Shown here: positions 7,255 to 15,726 of the stretch, piece by piece
Layout of the letters: each line of letters begins with the position of its first letter
Position numbering within the stretch: position 1 is the stretch's first letter
Assembly: GCA_040414495.1 (NCBI GenBank)
Contig: JBEDUI010000193.1
Coordinates: forward strand, 1 to 25,392
Origin: DATAVB01 sp040414495
GTDB taxonomy: Bacteria; Actinomycetota; Actinomycetes; Mycobacteriales; QHCD01
DNA: 25,392 bases
Direction of reading: 5' to 3'
Notes under the pieces: model-generated
The model's database searches: none
The model's input: the letters and a program-made list of their open reading frames with translations, nothing else
What the model was told of the DNA's origin: nothing
Program-made: the position numbers and the translations under genes

Positions 7255-8016
7255 TCAAGCCTCCTCGGTTTCCCGCTTGGCGATCAGCGCTTCGATGCCG
7301 TCCAGGATGCGTTCCAATCCGAAAAGGTACTCGTCGTCGGGGCCGTCCTCGGCGTCGAATACGCCGGCCGCGATGATCGCGTGTAATTCCGGGAATTGTT
7401 GCGGATCGGTCAGCTTGGTCAGCGCCCGGCCGAAGGATGACATCGCCTGCTGATTTGTGGTCCCGGCGGACAAAAGCGAGGCATTGATATCGCCGGACAT
7501 GGTCGCCCAGCTACGAACGAACCCGGTGACCAACAGCATCGTCGACATTTTCTCCACCGGAATCAGCCCGGTATCCCGCAAACAGCGCAAGCCTTCTTCG
7601 AGCCATTGGTTCTGATTCGGACTGACCAGCGACATGCCGGACAGTGGCACGTGCAAAACCCACGGGTGCCGGCGTAGACCGGCCAATTCGGCGCTTGCCC
7701 ACCGACGCAGTCCCGGCCGCCAGCCATCATCCCCAGCCGCGTCGGGCGCCTTGCCGTAGGCCGTATCGACCATCAGCACAAGCAGTTCGTCCTTGGCCCG
7801 CACATACCGGTACAGCGACATCGTCGCGGCGCCCAGGTCGGCCGCCACCCGACTCATCGACACCGCGGCCAGGCCGTCGGTGTCGGCAACGTGCACCGCC
7901 GCGTCGACGATGCGCTGCAGGCTCAGCCCTGGCTTCGGTCCTTTGCTCGGGCGTTCACGTAGGCCCCATGCCGCCTCAATGCTGGCGGGCAGTCCGGTTC
8001 CACTCTTGTCGTCCAT
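7255..8016 (-). CDS. TetR family repressor, divergent from a DrrAB-like exporter
   Basis: This 253-residue regulator has its helix-turn-helix at about residues 33-80 (LSLQRIVDAAVHVADTDGLAAVSMSRVAADLGAATMSLYRYVRAKDELL). The ligand domain, with W-x-P-G-LRRWASAELAGLRRHPWVL, belongs to the TetR_C_1-like class that often senses drugs. The open frame extends further upstream, but ATG 8016 is chosen because the protein family begins there and the extension would run into the promoter and the opposite gene. AGAGG lies only 2 bases before it, so initiation may be weak or leaderless. It faces the DrrA-like gene across a 99-base gap holding two overlapping palindromes, the usual layout for a repressor controlling itself and an exporter. 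Confidence 0.9.
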   Translation of the reverse strand: MDDKSGTGLPASIEAAWGLRERPSKGPKPGLSLQRIVDAAVHVADTDGLAAVSMSRVAADLGAATMSLYRYVRAKDELLVLMVDTAYGKAPDAAGDDGWRPGLRRWASAELAGLRRHPWVLHVPLSGMSLVSPNQNQWLEEGLRCLRDTGLIPVEKMSTMLLVTGFVRSWATMSGDINASLLSAGTTNQQAMSSFGRALTKLTDPQQFPELHAIIAAGVFDAEDGPDDEYLFGLERILDGIEALIAKRETEEA

Positions 8017-8036
8017 GACCTCTGCTCTCGATTGCG

Positions 8037-8093
8037 TTGACCGCCATCGTAGGACTGTGTATAACGTACGCAGTAGTGCGTATGCCATACGCA
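8037..8093 (+). promoter_or_regulatory. Promoter and double operator of the DrrAB-like operon
   Basis: TTGACC (8037-8042), a 17-base spacer and TATAAC (8060-8065) make a near-consensus promoter with an expected start near 8072. Over and just downstream of it lie two overlapping inverted repeats: TACGCA-N4-TGCGTA (8067-8082) and the perfect 8-1-8 palindrome TGCGTATGCCATACGCA (8077-8093). They share the TGCGTA half. They are the likely binding sites of the divergent TetR protein, which would block both promoters. Binding itself is inference. Confidence 0.7.
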
Positions 8094-8115
8094 GAAGACA
8101 AGGGGCACCACTGAC

Positions 8116-9088
<973 letters not shown>

Positions 9089-9096
<8 letters not shown>

Positions 9097-9892
9097 GAGC
9101 GCCATAGCGGTACTGCCCACGTCGGCGGCCAGCCGCCCGGTTTCGACCGTGAACGATTCGCTCACGATGGCGGCCCGGTGCCTGCGCTTGTCCCGGCGAA
9201 ATATCGAGGCGTTGATGACGTCGTTGACGTTGCCGGTCATGTTGATGCTGCTATTCGTTTATCTTTTCGGCGGCGCGATTGATACCGGTACCAAGTACGT
9301 GACGTACGTCGTGCCCGGAGTTGTGCTGCTGTGCGCGGGATTCGGTTCGGCGCAGACCGCGGTGAGCGTCACCCAGGACATGGCCGGTGGCATTGTTGAC
9401 CGGTTCCGGTCAATGGATATCGGTGGGTCGGCGGTTCTCGGTGGACACGTCGTAGCCAGTGTGGTGCGTAATTTCGCCTCGACGATTCTGGTATTCGGCG
9501 TCGCATTCCTCATTGGCTTCCGGCCACACGCCAGCGCATTGGATTGGCTCGGCGTCGTCGGAGTGCTGCTGGTATTCGTTGTCGCCTTTTCCTGGCTCGC
9601 GACCGCAATCGGCGTACTGGCGAAGTCACCGGAAGCGGCCAGCGGTTTCACGTTCTTGATGATGTTCCTGCCGTACCCGAGCAGTGCATTCGTGCCGGTC
9701 AACACGATGCCGAGTTGGATTCACGGATTCGCCCGGCATCAGCCGACCACGCCGGTTATCGAGACGATCCGTGGATTGCTGCTGGGAACGCCGGTGGGGT
9801 CGAGCTGGTGGCAGGCGCTGGCCTGGTGCGCCGGAATTCTCGCGGTCTCGGTGGGCCTGGCCACCGTGCTATTCCAGCGTCGTACGGCCTGA
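9089..9892 (+). CDS. DrrB-like ABC-2 permease
   Basis: This 267-residue membrane protein partners the ATPase. ATG 9089 is chosen because AAGGAG (9076-9081) precedes it by 7 bases and it overlaps the ATPase stop; an open frame starting at 8975 is only a shadow of the ATPase gene. The N-terminal RCLRLSRRNIEALMTSL elbow, six hydrophobic stretches, the SVTQDMAGGIVDRFRSMDI coupling segment and MMFLPYPSSAFVPVNTMPSWIHGFARHQPTTPVIETIRGLL are typical of DrrB proteins. A single permease implies a homodimer, unlike the two-permease system at 3.5-5.2 kb. Two strong hairpins follow the stop. Confidence 0.93.
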
Positions 9893-9903
9893 GCCAGCGT
9901 GGC

Positions 9904-9931
9904 GCCGAGGCCCACAGTGGTGGGCCTCGGC
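9904..9931 (+). terminator. Strong hairpin terminator after the DrrAB-like operon
   Basis: GCCGAGGCCCAC (9904-9915), loop AGTG and its exact complement (9920-9931) form a perfect 12-base stem starting 11 bases after the stop codon. There is no U-tract, which is common for actinobacterial intrinsic terminators. Confidence 0.75.
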
Positions 9932-9949
9932 ACCGGCCGATTCAGGCCA

Positions 9950-9985
9950 CCGCCCTGCCCCGGCGTGGCGTTGAGGGCAGGGCGG
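9950..9985 (+). terminator. Second hairpin downstream of the DrrAB-like operon
   Basis: CCGCCCTGCCC (9950-9960) pairs perfectly over 11 bases with 9975-9985 across a 14-base loop. Together with the hairpin at 9904-9931 it forms a tandem terminator that insulates the sigma factor gene from the exporter operon. Confidence 0.6.
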
Positions 9986-10089
9986 GGCGCTTATGGGTGT
10001 TTCAGTTCAGGTCAGGAAGTATTGGCCCGCTACATATACCTACGTGGCCGCCCGCGAATCCGTTCACGGGAATTTCCCGCACCAGCCGT

Positions 10090-10117
10090 TGAACCTGGCC
10101 GGTCCCGCTTCCGTATT
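10090..10117 (+). promoter_or_regulatory. SigL-type ECF promoter, predicted autoregulatory and leaderless
   Basis: TGAACC (10090-10095), exactly 16 bases, then CGTATT (10112-10117). As I recall, mycobacterial SigL promoters read TGAACC-N16-CGT. The -10 ends 7 bases before an in-frame GTG at 10125, so the RNA should begin at or beside that codon. The same layout occurs before the next gene (10721-10748), which argues that the encoded sigma factor reads both. Confidence 0.65.
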
Positions 10118-10124
10118 ACCTGAC

Positions 10125-10646
10125 GTGGCCGGCGACGCCGAGGTAGGTGCGCAGTTTTTGGATGTCCTGTATCGGCGTCATTACTGCGTATTACTGCGGT
10201 ATGCGCAGCGTCTGACCAATGGCGACCGGTACGAGGCCGAGGACATCACCCAGGAGACGTTGCTGCGGGCCTGGCAGCATGCCGATTCGCTCGATATGGA
10301 CGAGGCGTTGCGCTGGTTGTACGTCGTGGCGCGCAATCTGGCGATATCCCAGCTGTACCGGGGGCGCCGGGCCCGGACGGTCGAAACCAGCCTTGACGCG
10401 GCCGATGTGTGCTGTTCGGAGGATGAGCTCGAGCGGGTGCTCGAAACGTGGCAGATGAGCGACGCGCTGCGCACCCTGAGCCTGAATCACCGGGCCGTTC
10501 TGGTCGAGTTGTTCTACCGGCGTAAATCCATTGCCGAGACGGCCTCGTCGCTGGGTGTTCCGCCTGGGACGGTGAAGTCCCGCTGTCATTACGGTTTGCG
10601 TGCGCTCGCCAATGTCTTGCAGGAGCGGGATGTGTCCACGATCTGA
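10125..10646 (+). CDS. ECF RNA polymerase sigma factor, SigL-like
   Basis: The 173-residue sigma factor has region 2 at about residues 11-80 (FLDVLYRRHYCVLLRYAQRL, AEDITQETLLRAW, ALRWLYVVARNLAISQLYRGRRAR) and region 4 at 108-165 (SDALRTLSLNHRAVLVELFYRRKSIAETASSLGVPPGTVKSRCHYGLRAL). YVVARNLAISQLYRGR resembles SigL of mycobacteria. The frame is open from an ATG at 9993, but those 44 residues lack family similarity and codon bias and contain the terminator edge and promoter. GTG 10125 gives the normal ECF length and fits a leaderless transcript. SigL normally pairs with the zinc anti-sigma RslA encoded just downstream; here no anti-sigma gene follows, so control must come from elsewhere. The next gene encodes a secreted protein with a matching promoter. 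Confidence 0.88.
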   Translation: MAGDAEVGAQFLDVLYRRHYCVLLRYAQRLTNGDRYEAEDITQETLLRAWQHADSLDMDEALRWLYVVARNLAISQLYRGRRARTVETSLDAADVCCSEDELERVLETWQMSDALRTLSLNHRAVLVELFYRRKSIAETASSLGVPPGTVKSRCHYGLRALANVLQERDVSTI

Positions 10647-10720
10647 CACCCGATAATTCGGGTCCGCCACCAGTTTGTCGGCAATCCGTCGTGCCAATCT
10701 GGCAATTCGCCAGGCATTCC

Positions 10721-10748
10721 TGAGCCTCCCGTGCCGAGAATACGTAGC
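10721..10748 (+). promoter_or_regulatory. SigL-type ECF promoter before the secreted TIGR03118 gene
   Basis: TGAGCC (10721-10726), 16 bases, CGTAGC (10743-10748). It differs from the motif upstream of the sigma gene by one base in the -35 and keeps the spacing and the CGTA core. It ends 43 bases before the ATG at 10792. Confidence 0.55.
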
Positions 10749-10791
10749 CATTTTGTTTGGCAGATTTTCTCCAAGCGCTAGCGGAGGAACC

Positions 10792-11919
10792 ATGAGACGA
10801 GCATCGATGGGATCTGTCCGCCGGTTGGGCATGGTTGCGCTCGCCGGCAGCGCATGCGCGGTGCTACTGACCGCTGGAGTCGCGGTCGCGGCACAGCCGG
10901 CGCACACGCACCACGTTCCCAAATTCAAGCAAGTGAACCTGATTTCCGACGTGCCGGGCCGGGCTCAACTTACCGATCCGGCATTGGTCAATTCGTGGGG
11001 TCTGGCCCTGTCACCGACCAGCCCGCTGTGGGTGGCCGATAACGGCTCGGATCAGGCCACCGTCTATGCCGGCGGAGTTGACGGTGCGCCCGTCACCAAG
11101 GTCCCGCTCAGTGTGGCGATTCCGGGCGGTGCGCCAACCGGAGTCGTATTCAACGACACCAAGGGATTTGTCGTGCACGGGCCGGGTGGGAAGGCGCCGG
11201 CCGCATTCATCTTCGTCAGTGAAGCCGGAAAGGTCACCGCGTGGAACCCGACGGCCACGCCGGGACCGGCGGTCACCGTGGCGCAGGTGCCGAATGCGGT
11301 ATTCAAGGGTGCGACGATCGTGCACACCAGGTTCGGCCCGGTCCTGCTTGCGACCGATTTCCACCATGCGCGCGTGGTGGCGTACAACAGTAAATTCCAG
11401 CGGATTCCCTTGCCGCCGCGTTTCTTCAGCGATCCTCACCTCCCGAAGGGATATGCGCCGTTCAACATCGCGGCGTTCGATGGTTCGGTGTACGTCACCT
11501 ATGCCAAGCAGGATGCCGCTGCTCATGACGACGTGCCCGGTGCCGGTTTCGGTTTCGTCGACCGGTATCGCCACTTCGGTCTGATCGTGCAGCGGATCGC
11601 CAGCCGCGGCACCCTGAATGCGCCGTGGGGTTTGGCGTTCGCACCCCGTAGCTTCGGTGCGTTCGCGGGCCAGTTGTTGGTCGGAAATTTCGGTGACGGG
11701 CGGATCAGCGTCTTTGATCCGCGAACCGGTTCGTTCCGTGGTCTGGTCTCGGACCGGCACCACAAGCCGATCGCTATCGACGGGCTGTGGGCATTGCTGC
11801 CCGGGACCGCGACGACCGGCGGCACCGACGCGCTCTGGTTCAGCGCCGGACCGGATGGCGAGACGCATGGTCTGGTCGGGCAGCTGCTCCGGGTCCATTC
11901 CTCGCGGTGGCGCGATTAG
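10792..11919 (+). CDS. Secreted TIGR03118 family beta-propeller-like protein
   Basis: The 375-residue protein begins with a signal peptide (MRRASMGSVRRLGMVALAGS, then a hydrophobic core, cleavage probably after AVAA at about 34). The mature part matches the TIGR03118 pattern: LTDPALVNSWGLALSPTSPLWVADNG (60-85), PTGVVFN, AAFIFVSEAGKVTAWNP, LLATDFHHARVVAYNSKF, LPKGYAPFNIAAFDGSVYVTYAKQD (217-241), DDVPGAGFGFVD, GTLNAPWGLAFAPRSFGAFAGQLLVGNFGDGRISVFDP (273-310), IDGLWALLPG, and a final LWFSAGPDGETHGLVGQL. Repeats of this kind suggest a beta-propeller. The family's activity is not established. GGAGGA 3 bases before the ATG is a strong ribosome site. The ECF-type promoter suggests it is a target of the sigma factor next door. 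Confidence 0.9.
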   Translation: MRRASMGSVRRLGMVALAGSACAVLLTAGVAVAAQPAHTHHVPKFKQVNLISDVPGRAQLTDPALVNSWGLALSPTSPLWVADNGSDQATVYAGGVDGAPVTKVPLSVAIPGGAPTGVVFNDTKGFVVHGPGGKAPAAFIFVSEAGKVTAWNPTATPGPAVTVAQVPNAVFKGATIVHTRFGPVLLATDFHHARVVAYNSKFQRIPLPPRFFSDPHLPKGYAPFNIAAFDGSVYVTYAKQDAAAHDDVPGAGFGFVDRYRHFGLIVQRIASRGTLNAPWGLAFAPRSFGAFAGQLLVGNFGDGRISVFDPRTGSFRGLVSDRHHKPIAIDGLWALLPGTATTGGTDALWFSAGPDGETHGLVGQLLRVHSSRWRD

Positions 11920-11930
11920 CTATTCACGGT

Positions 11931-11980
11931 CCGGTTATGGCCGCCTTATGTCGAGCCTTCGCTCGTGCGGCCATAGCCGG
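11931..11980 (+). terminator. Terminator of the TIGR03118 gene
   Basis: CCGGTTATGGCCGC (11931-11944) pairs with 11967-11980 over 14 positions with one G-U wobble. An inner CGAG/CTCG hairpin lies in the loop. It starts 11 bases after the stop codon. Confidence 0.75.
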
Positions 11981-12204
11981 GCCCGACCGGCCGGACCACA
12001 ATGGGCCGGCCGGTCACACCGGCTCTCCGGGCGGCCGATCCGGAGTGGGACAGACACGATTAAGCACGTCAAATCGTTGCACATGTCACAGTGCGCCGTC
12101 GAAACAGGATGGAATTCGGAAAAGTCCGGTGGCGGCCGATCGGGTTGGGCACAATGGTGCCGTTGCATCAATGGGGCTGCATCTCATGTCGAGCAAGGAG
12201 TCCT

Positions 12205-12399
12205 ATGACCATGTCCCAGCCTGTGACGAGCCCGAACAGAGCCGACCCGAGCCGCATCCTGGCGGCGGTGGCGTCCTACGAGCGCACGCTTGCCAACGTC
12301 AAGGCAGCGGCGGCCGCACGCCGGCGGCGAAATGCCGAGGCGGCTAATCATTGGACGGAGACCGGCGCCGATCGACCCGGGTCGATGTCGGCTAGCTGA
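12205..12399 (+). CDS. Small hypothetical protein
   Basis: This predicted 64-residue product is unrecognised. The ATG at 12205 is chosen because AAGGAG (12195-12200) lies 4 bases upstream; the frame is open further up but without another good start. The sequence is a short alanine/arginine-rich helix (SRILAAVASYERTLANVKAAAAARRRR) between disordered ends. It has no membrane segment or cysteines. It lies head-to-tail against the convergent DUF2795 gene with 17 bases between stops. The clear ribosome site and helix make it a plausible real gene, but no function can be proposed. Confidence 0.6.
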   Translation: MTMSQPVTSPNRADPSRILAAVASYERTLANVKAAAAARRRRNAEAANHWTETGADRPGSMSAS

Positions 12400-12416
12400 C
12401 CAACTGATCGGTAACG

Positions 12417-12809
12417 CTAGAAGCGGATCCAGTCCGGTCGTTCCGCGTGCTGCTCCCAGACCTCTTCGACATTTCGGAATTCCACGTCGGGCGGCAGACC
12501 TTCGAGCACGTCCCGGATGTTGTCGGTCAGATGATTCTGACTTGCGTACGCGAGCAATCGGGCGCGGTCGGCGGGAAACAACGTACGGCGCAAGGCGGCC
12601 GCCAAATCGCTGCGGGCCGCGATCGACCCGCGGTTGATCTGTCCATTCGGATCGGGCCTGGCCGACAGCAGCCACTGGGCCGGCGACTCCTCGGTGTCGG
12701 ACTGCAGCTCGCGCCATTCGTCGATATTGCTGATCCGGCCGGTACGTGACTCTTTCGCGAGCATGTCGTCGACCGCTCGGCCGTGTTTGCTGTTTTCTGA
12801 TTGCAACAT
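12417..12809 (-). CDS. DUF2795 domain protein
   Basis: The 130-residue protein has a DUF2795 domain at about residues 69-118 (LAAALRRTLFPADRARLLAYASQNHLTDNIRDVLEGLPPDVEFRNVEEVW), with the family pattern FPAxRxxLLxxAxxNxAxxxVxxxLxxLPxxxFxxxxEV. The N-terminal half is charged and probably disordered. ATG 12809 is used because GGGAGA lies 7 bases before it; an upstream in-frame ATG at 12848 lacks a ribosome site. DUF2795 proteins are small, widespread in actinobacteria and of unknown function. The neighbours are a zinc-ribbon gene on the same strand (125-base gap) and a SigB/SigF-family sigma factor. Confidence 0.82.
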   Translation of the reverse strand: MLQSENSKHGRAVDDMLAKESRTGRISNIDEWRELQSDTEESPAQWLLSARPDPNGQINRGSIAARSDLAAALRRTLFPADRARLLAYASQNHLTDNIRDVLEGLPPDVEFRNVEEVWEQHAERPDWIRF

Positions 12810-12934
12810 TGAGATTTCTCCCGTTCTCGCAGCGTCGTACGAGCCCACGGCGCTGGAAAGTCCAGCCTACGGCGTATTGACGCCGCGAGTGCTAGCCACC
12901 GGCCGTCCGCTGCGTAATTCGCTTCTGTACCAGC

Positions 12935-13126
12935 CTAACGGCGCGCGCCCATAGAAAGCCGCTCCAGCGGTAGGGTGTCGCCGACCTGTGTCGGTACGAT
13001 GCGTTCGCCGTGATCGTCGCAACTCCAGCAGCGGCTGGTTCCGCGCCACGTTACCTCGCAGGTCGGGCAATACCACATCCAGCGGGCAGATCTGGCCTGA
13101 CGGGTTGGAACGACGCCGTCAATCAT
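12935..13126 (-). CDS. Small zinc-ribbon protein
   Basis: The 63-residue protein has two CxxC knuckles, Cys20/Cys23 and Cys33/Cys36 (YCPTCEVTWRGTSRCWSCDDHG), spaced as in zinc ribbons. The ATG is preceded by AAGGGTGATC, a long match to the 16S anti-Shine-Dalgarno. A candidate SigF-type promoter (GTTT-N14-GGGTAA, 13229-13252) lies about 100 bases upstream on the same strand. It is divergent from the SigB/SigF-family sigma gene. It could be a nucleic-acid or protein-binding accessory factor; this is inference. Confidence 0.7.
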   Translation of the reverse strand: MIDGVVPTRQARSARWMWYCPTCEVTWRGTSRCWSCDDHGERIVPTQVGDTLPLERLSMGARR

Positions 13127-13429
13127 CGGATCACCCTTATCCCGTAACTTCCGTTATTCGCCCGATACCGGGCGCCGGCCATGAGAAAGCTCAACCGAGT
13201 GAGCCAGCAGGGCCGACACCGTGCAGCGTTACCCATCGCGCGAATTTCAAACGTCCCGCCAATTCGGAGGTTTCAGACGTGCGAGGGTGGGGAAGATCGG
13301 GGCACCGACCGCGTGACTGGGAGAGGTTTCACCGCGCGGGCGGCACAACCGCACCCAAGCAGGGTGGTGCTCGGCAATCGGCGGACCAGTACGCCACCAG
13401 CGTCCGTCCGAGGCCTGGGGAGCAGTTTC
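13127..13429. other. Divergent control region between the zinc-ribbon gene and the sigma gene
   Basis: This 303-base gap contains a 6-4-6 inverted repeat CGCCCGATACCGGGCG (13159-13174), within the 5' untranslated part of the zinc-ribbon gene, and the minus-strand SigF-type promoter listed separately. I did not find a convincing promoter for the sigma gene itself. Confidence 0.5.
13229..13252 (-). promoter_or_regulatory. Candidate SigB/SigF-type promoter of the zinc-ribbon gene
   Basis: Read on the minus strand: GTTT (13252-13249), 14 bases, GGGTAA (13234-13229). SigF/SigB promoters of mycobacteria and streptomycetes are, as I recall, GTTT-N14-16-GGGTA. It points at the zinc-ribbon gene, whose ATG is 103 bases downstream, and sits between that gene and a SigB/SigF-family sigma gene. 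Confidence 0.5.
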
Positions 13430-14227
13430 ATGACCCTCCCAACCAGCCCGCAGTCCGATCCGCGCAACCATGACCCTCCAAGCGATGATGGCCCCGCGCT
13501 ATTACGTACGGCGCGATTTGGCGCCACTGAAGCACAACGACGACAGGCCCGTGACGACGCGATCTGCCACTATCTCGGGTTTGCCACCGATATCACCCGG
13601 CGGTATCGCCAGCACGGGGTGCCCGACAGCGACCTGACCCAGGTCGCGGCGTTGGCCCTGATCAAGGCGGTGGACCGCTTTGACGTGCGGCGTGGTACGC
13701 AGTTCACCGCATTCGCTGCCCCGACAATCATTGGCGAAATTAAACGGTATTTCCGGGACTACACATGGGCGCTGCATATGCCGCGGCGTTTGCAGGAAAC
13801 GGCGCTGGCGGTCAGTCGGGCCAGCGAGCGACTCGCCCAACAACTGGGCCGGTCGCCGACGGTATCGGATCTGGCCACCGATCTGGGTTTATCCCAGGAG
13901 CAGGTATTAGAAGGGCTGGAATGCGGCTGGTCGTATCGCTCGGTGCCGATTCCCACGCCCCTGGAAGGGGAGGACCCGTCGCCGGAGGTCGCGGATGTGC
14001 CGCAGGGACTGGATCCCCGTCTCGAACAGGTCGAAAACTGGCAGACCTTGCGACCGTTATTACAACAACTGTCCACAAGAGAGCGGAAAATACTGCATAT
14101 GCGGTTTGCTGAGGAATTGACGCAAACACAGATTGCCCACCGATTGGAAATTTCCCAGATGCAGGTATCGCGGCTGCTCTCCGGCTGTCTGGCCCGGTTG
14201 CGGGAATGGATGTTGGCGGAGGATTAG
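13430..14227 (+). CDS. SigB/SigF/SigG-family RNA polymerase sigma factor
   Basis: This 265-residue sigma-70 group 3 factor has region 2 (HYLGFATDITRRYRQHGVPDSDLTQVAALALIKAVDRFDVRRGTQFTAFAAPTIIGEIKRYFRDYTW), region 3 (LHMPRRLQETALAVSRASERLAQQLGRSPTVSDLATDLGLSQEQVLEGLE) and region 4 (LSTRERKILHMRFAEELTQTQIAHRLEISQMQVSRLLSGCLARLR). IIGEIKRYFRD and QTQIA..L.ISQMQVSRL are diagnostic for the SigB/SigF subfamily of stress and development factors. ATG 13430 is preferred because GGGGAG (13417-13422) lies 7 bases upstream. Such factors are usually held by a kinase anti-sigma and freed by a STAS antagonist; no anti-sigma kinase gene lies next to it. STAS modules occur at 5.5-6.0 and 16.5-17.5 kb. Confidence 0.92.
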   Translation: MTLPTSPQSDPRNHDPPSDDGPALLRTARFGATEAQRRQARDDAICHYLGFATDITRRYRQHGVPDSDLTQVAALALIKAVDRFDVRRGTQFTAFAAPTIIGEIKRYFRDYTWALHMPRRLQETALAVSRASERLAQQLGRSPTVSDLATDLGLSQEQVLEGLECGWSYRSVPIPTPLEGEDPSPEVADVPQGLDPRLEQVENWQTLRPLLQQLSTRERKILHMRFAEELTQTQIAHRLEISQMQVSRLLSGCLARLREWMLAED

Positions 14228-14285
14228 GGCGGTGTTGCTTGAGTCCTGGCGCCGCGCGGCAGGCAGCGGATTTAACCAAGACGCC

Positions 14286-15593
14286 TTAGCCGCCATCGCG
14301 GTGTTCGGGATCCAGCGGCACCGCTTCGGATCGGACCAGGCCCAGCTGTACGACCTGCCGCTGTGGCGAGGTATTGAGCAGCCAGTCGGCGGCGATTCGG
14401 GCCCGGTTACCGGGAACGGTCAGCAGGTGGTAGCCGCGGGTCACGGTTTTGGCCAGCACGCCGGACAACGGCACGCCGAGCGGGTTGGCCGCGGCCTGGG
14501 TGCCGCCGAGGTCGACGACGAAACCGAGGTCGCGGTGCCGATAGGGCTGGGGCGTACCCACACCCAGCGACGCGGCGATGTTGTGGGCGGCGGTGTGGCC
14601 CTGCCGGCTGGCGTGCTGGGCGGTCATCGGGGTGAGGAGACCGGGCCGGGTCAGGTCCGGCACCGCGGCCGCGTCGCCGCAGGCGAAAACGCCGGCCGCG
14701 CCGGGTACGGCCAGGAACTCATCGACGCGCAGCCGTCCGGTCTCGGTCGGCAGACCCAGATCCCCGATCAACCGATCGGGCCGTACTCCTACGCACCAGA
14801 TCAGCGACCTGGTCGGCACGAACTCACCGTCTGAGAGCTTCACCCCGTCGCGGGTCGCCTCGGCCACCGAGGTCTGGGTGCGGATCTGCACTCCGCGTCC
14901 GGCAAGGACCCGGGTCGCGGTCCGCGACAGGCGCGGATCCAGCTCGGGCAGTACCCGCTCGGCGTGGTCGACCAGCAGCCAGCGCATCGGCCGATTACGC
15001 AACCCGGACCGCTCGGCCGCGCCGCGTTTGGTCAACAGCTGGCCCTGGCCGGCCACCTCGGTGCCGGTGTAGCCGGCCCCGACGACGACGAATGTGCACC
15101 GGGCGGTGCGTTCCTCCTCATCGGTGGTGGCGTCGGCCAGCTCGATCTGGCGGATCAAATGGTCGCGCAGGTACAGCGCTTCGGCGACGCTACGAAATCC
15201 ATGCGCGTGCTCGCTGACCCCGGGGATCGGCAACAACTTGTTGACGCTGCCTGGCGTGAGCAGCAATCGGTCGTAACGCATCGTGGACCGGCCACCATCG
15301 GCGTCCACGACCATGACTTCGGCGGCGGTATGGTCGATCGACTCGACCGTTCCCAGCACCAGCCGTACACCGGACAACCCCGAACTCAACGGAATCGCGA
15401 CATGCCGCGGATTCAACACGCCGGCCGCGACCTCAGGCAACAGCGGTACGTACAGAAAATAATCCGTCGAATTGATAACGACGATTTCGGCTTTGTCGCG
15501 CAACAACCGGCGCATTCTGCGAGCGGCCTGATAGCCGGCAAAACCGGCGCCAACAATCACGACCCTCGGCTTGGTACCCCCGTTATCCCGCAC
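14286..15593 (-). CDS. Type II NADH dehydrogenase-like FAD oxidoreductase
   Basis: This 435-residue flavoprotein has an N-terminal FAD Rossmann motif VVIVGAGFAG (11-20), an NAD motif VVVGAGYTGTEVAG (169-182), and the second FAD motif GVFACGDAAAV (301-311). AQHASRQG (325-332) matches the AQxAxQ quinone-site region of NDH-2 enzymes, which pass electrons from NADH to membrane quinone without pumping protons. The start is a GTG at 15593 with AGGGAGGA 6-13 bases upstream. The C-terminus shows moderate hydrophobicity (GVLAKTVTRGYHLLTVPG) suited to membrane attachment. It is convergent with the sigma gene (58-base gap) and divergent from the DUF6328 gene. A GATT-N15-GGGTAC sequence on its strand (GGGTAC at 15641-15636) is a weak SigB-type promoter candidate. 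Confidence 0.88.
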   Translation of the reverse strand: MRDNGGTKPRVVIVGAGFAGYQAARRMRRLLRDKAEIVVINSTDYFLYVPLLPEVAAGVLNPRHVAIPLSSGLSGVRLVLGTVESIDHTAAEVMVVDADGGRSTMRYDRLLLTPGSVNKLLPIPGVSEHAHGFRSVAEALYLRDHLIRQIELADATTDEEERTARCTFVVVGAGYTGTEVAGQGQLLTKRGAAERSGLRNRPMRWLLVDHAERVLPELDPRLSRTATRVLAGRGVQIRTQTSVAEATRDGVKLSDGEFVPTRSLIWCVGVRPDRLIGDLGLPTETGRLRVDEFLAVPGAAGVFACGDAAAVPDLTRPGLLTPMTAQHASRQGHTAAHNIAASLGVGTPQPYRHRDLGFVVDLGGTQAAANPLGVPLSGVLAKTVTRGYHLLTVPGNRARIAADWLLNTSPQRQVVQLGLVRSEAVPLDPEHRDGG

Positions 15594-15726
15594 CGCGTTT
15601 CCTCCCTACCGCGCGCCGGCGCACGCACATCGCAGCAGGTACCCCTGCCGGCCAGCGGTAATCCGCAGGCACCTCTAAGACTGACGCCGACTCGCTCGGA
15701 CTTCAGTAATCTGACTAAATTACGGC

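Noticed and set aside
9993..10124. Upstream ATG at 9993 for the ECF sigma factor
   Set aside because: The 44 added residues lack similarity and would contain the SigL-type promoter; GTG 10125 gives the normal family length.
14060..14296. Small minus-strand frames at the end of the sigma gene
   Set aside because: Antisense shadows of sigma region 4.
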